Source: Chloroflexota bacterium (GTDB lineage: Bacteria > Chloroflexota > Limnocylindria > Limnocylindrales > CSP1-4). Taken from it: a stretch of DNA of 14,036 nt. Position numbers and translations under genes: made by a program. Positions 13,851-14,036 of this stretch are shown here, one piece after another; the stretch's first letter is position 1, and every line of letters starts with the position of its first letter. Where the stretch lies: positions 1-14,036 of the forward strand of contig JAJYXX010000372.1 in the NCBI GenBank assembly GCA_021801545.1, read 5' to 3'. Under the pieces are notes generated by a model. That model saw nothing but the letters and a program-made list of their open reading frames with translations. It was not told the DNA's origin and did not search any database.

Positions 13851-14036
13851 TCAGGCTCCCGGCGCCGAGCCGCCCGGGCCGTCTCCGCCCCGGTATGCCG
13901 GACCGGCGGCGATCATCGCCTCGATGTCCTCCCGGGTGAACTCGGCCAGGACGTGCCGGCTGCCGGTCTGGGTGGACATCAGGAGCCGGACGACGTATGC
14001 CCCGTCCTGCTCGAAGAAGAAGACGTCGCGGGGCTT
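13851..14036 (-). CDS. Unrecognised protein, C-terminal 61 residues only
   Basis: An open frame enters from the right edge on the minus strand and stops at TGA 13853-13851. The visible part reads DVFFFEQDGAYVVRLLM, then a beta-like segment HVLAEFTRED and a short helix IEAMIAAGPAYRG, and ends in a Gly/Pro/Ala tail. Codon use, with G or C in most third positions, supports real coding. It has no motif I can assign and no membrane span in view. The start and most of the gene may lie outside the window, or it may be a small protein. Its stop lies 99 bases before the start of the 51-residue gene. Confidence 0.6.
   Translation of the reverse strand, partial: KPRDVFFFEQDGAYVVRLLMSTQTGSRHVLAEFTREDIEAMIAAGPAYRGGDGPGGSAPGA

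Overview
The window is very GC-rich and almost fully coding, and the frames opposite real genes are full of long shadow ORFs. The codon use, the frequent GTG/TTG starts and the Ser/Pro/Ala-rich linker after the lipoprotein cysteine of the sugar-binding protein suggest a high-GC soil or freshwater bacterium. A Chloroflexota (Limnocylindria-like) or actinobacterial lineage is my best guess. This rests on general appearance, not on a marker gene.

The layout is a carbohydrate-use divergon centred on a relatively AT-rich control region (about 4888-5231). Leftward from it run a sugar-binding lipoprotein, two CUT1-type ABC permeases, a DeoR-family regulator and a mutarotase-like protein cut by the left edge. 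No ABC ATPase is present. Rightward run seven close-packed genes: a DhnA/LsrF-type class I aldolase, an FGGY sugar kinase, an L-fucose/L-arabinose isomerase-like protein, a zinc-dependent medium-chain dehydrogenase, a class III aminotransferase, an MtnX-like HAD phosphatase and a 55-residue protein. Several junctions are ATGA or longer overlaps, so each arm looks like one transcription unit.

The set resembles an L-fucose/L-rhamnose-type route: import and anomer interconversion, aldose to ketose, ketose to ketose phosphate, aldol cleavage, then reduction or oxidation of a fragment. The aldolase and dehydrogenase come from different families than FucA and FucO. The aminotransferase and phosphatase are not part of any such route I know. 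The substrate cannot be read from the sequence; a deoxysugar, an amino sugar or an unusual pentose are all possible.

Right of 12502 lies an apparently unrelated leftward group. It holds an EamA/DMT-family transporter with short internal repeats, a 51-residue single-span membrane protein and the C-terminal end of an unrecognised protein cut by the right edge. I see no tRNA, rRNA, CRISPR array, insertion sequence or phage gene.
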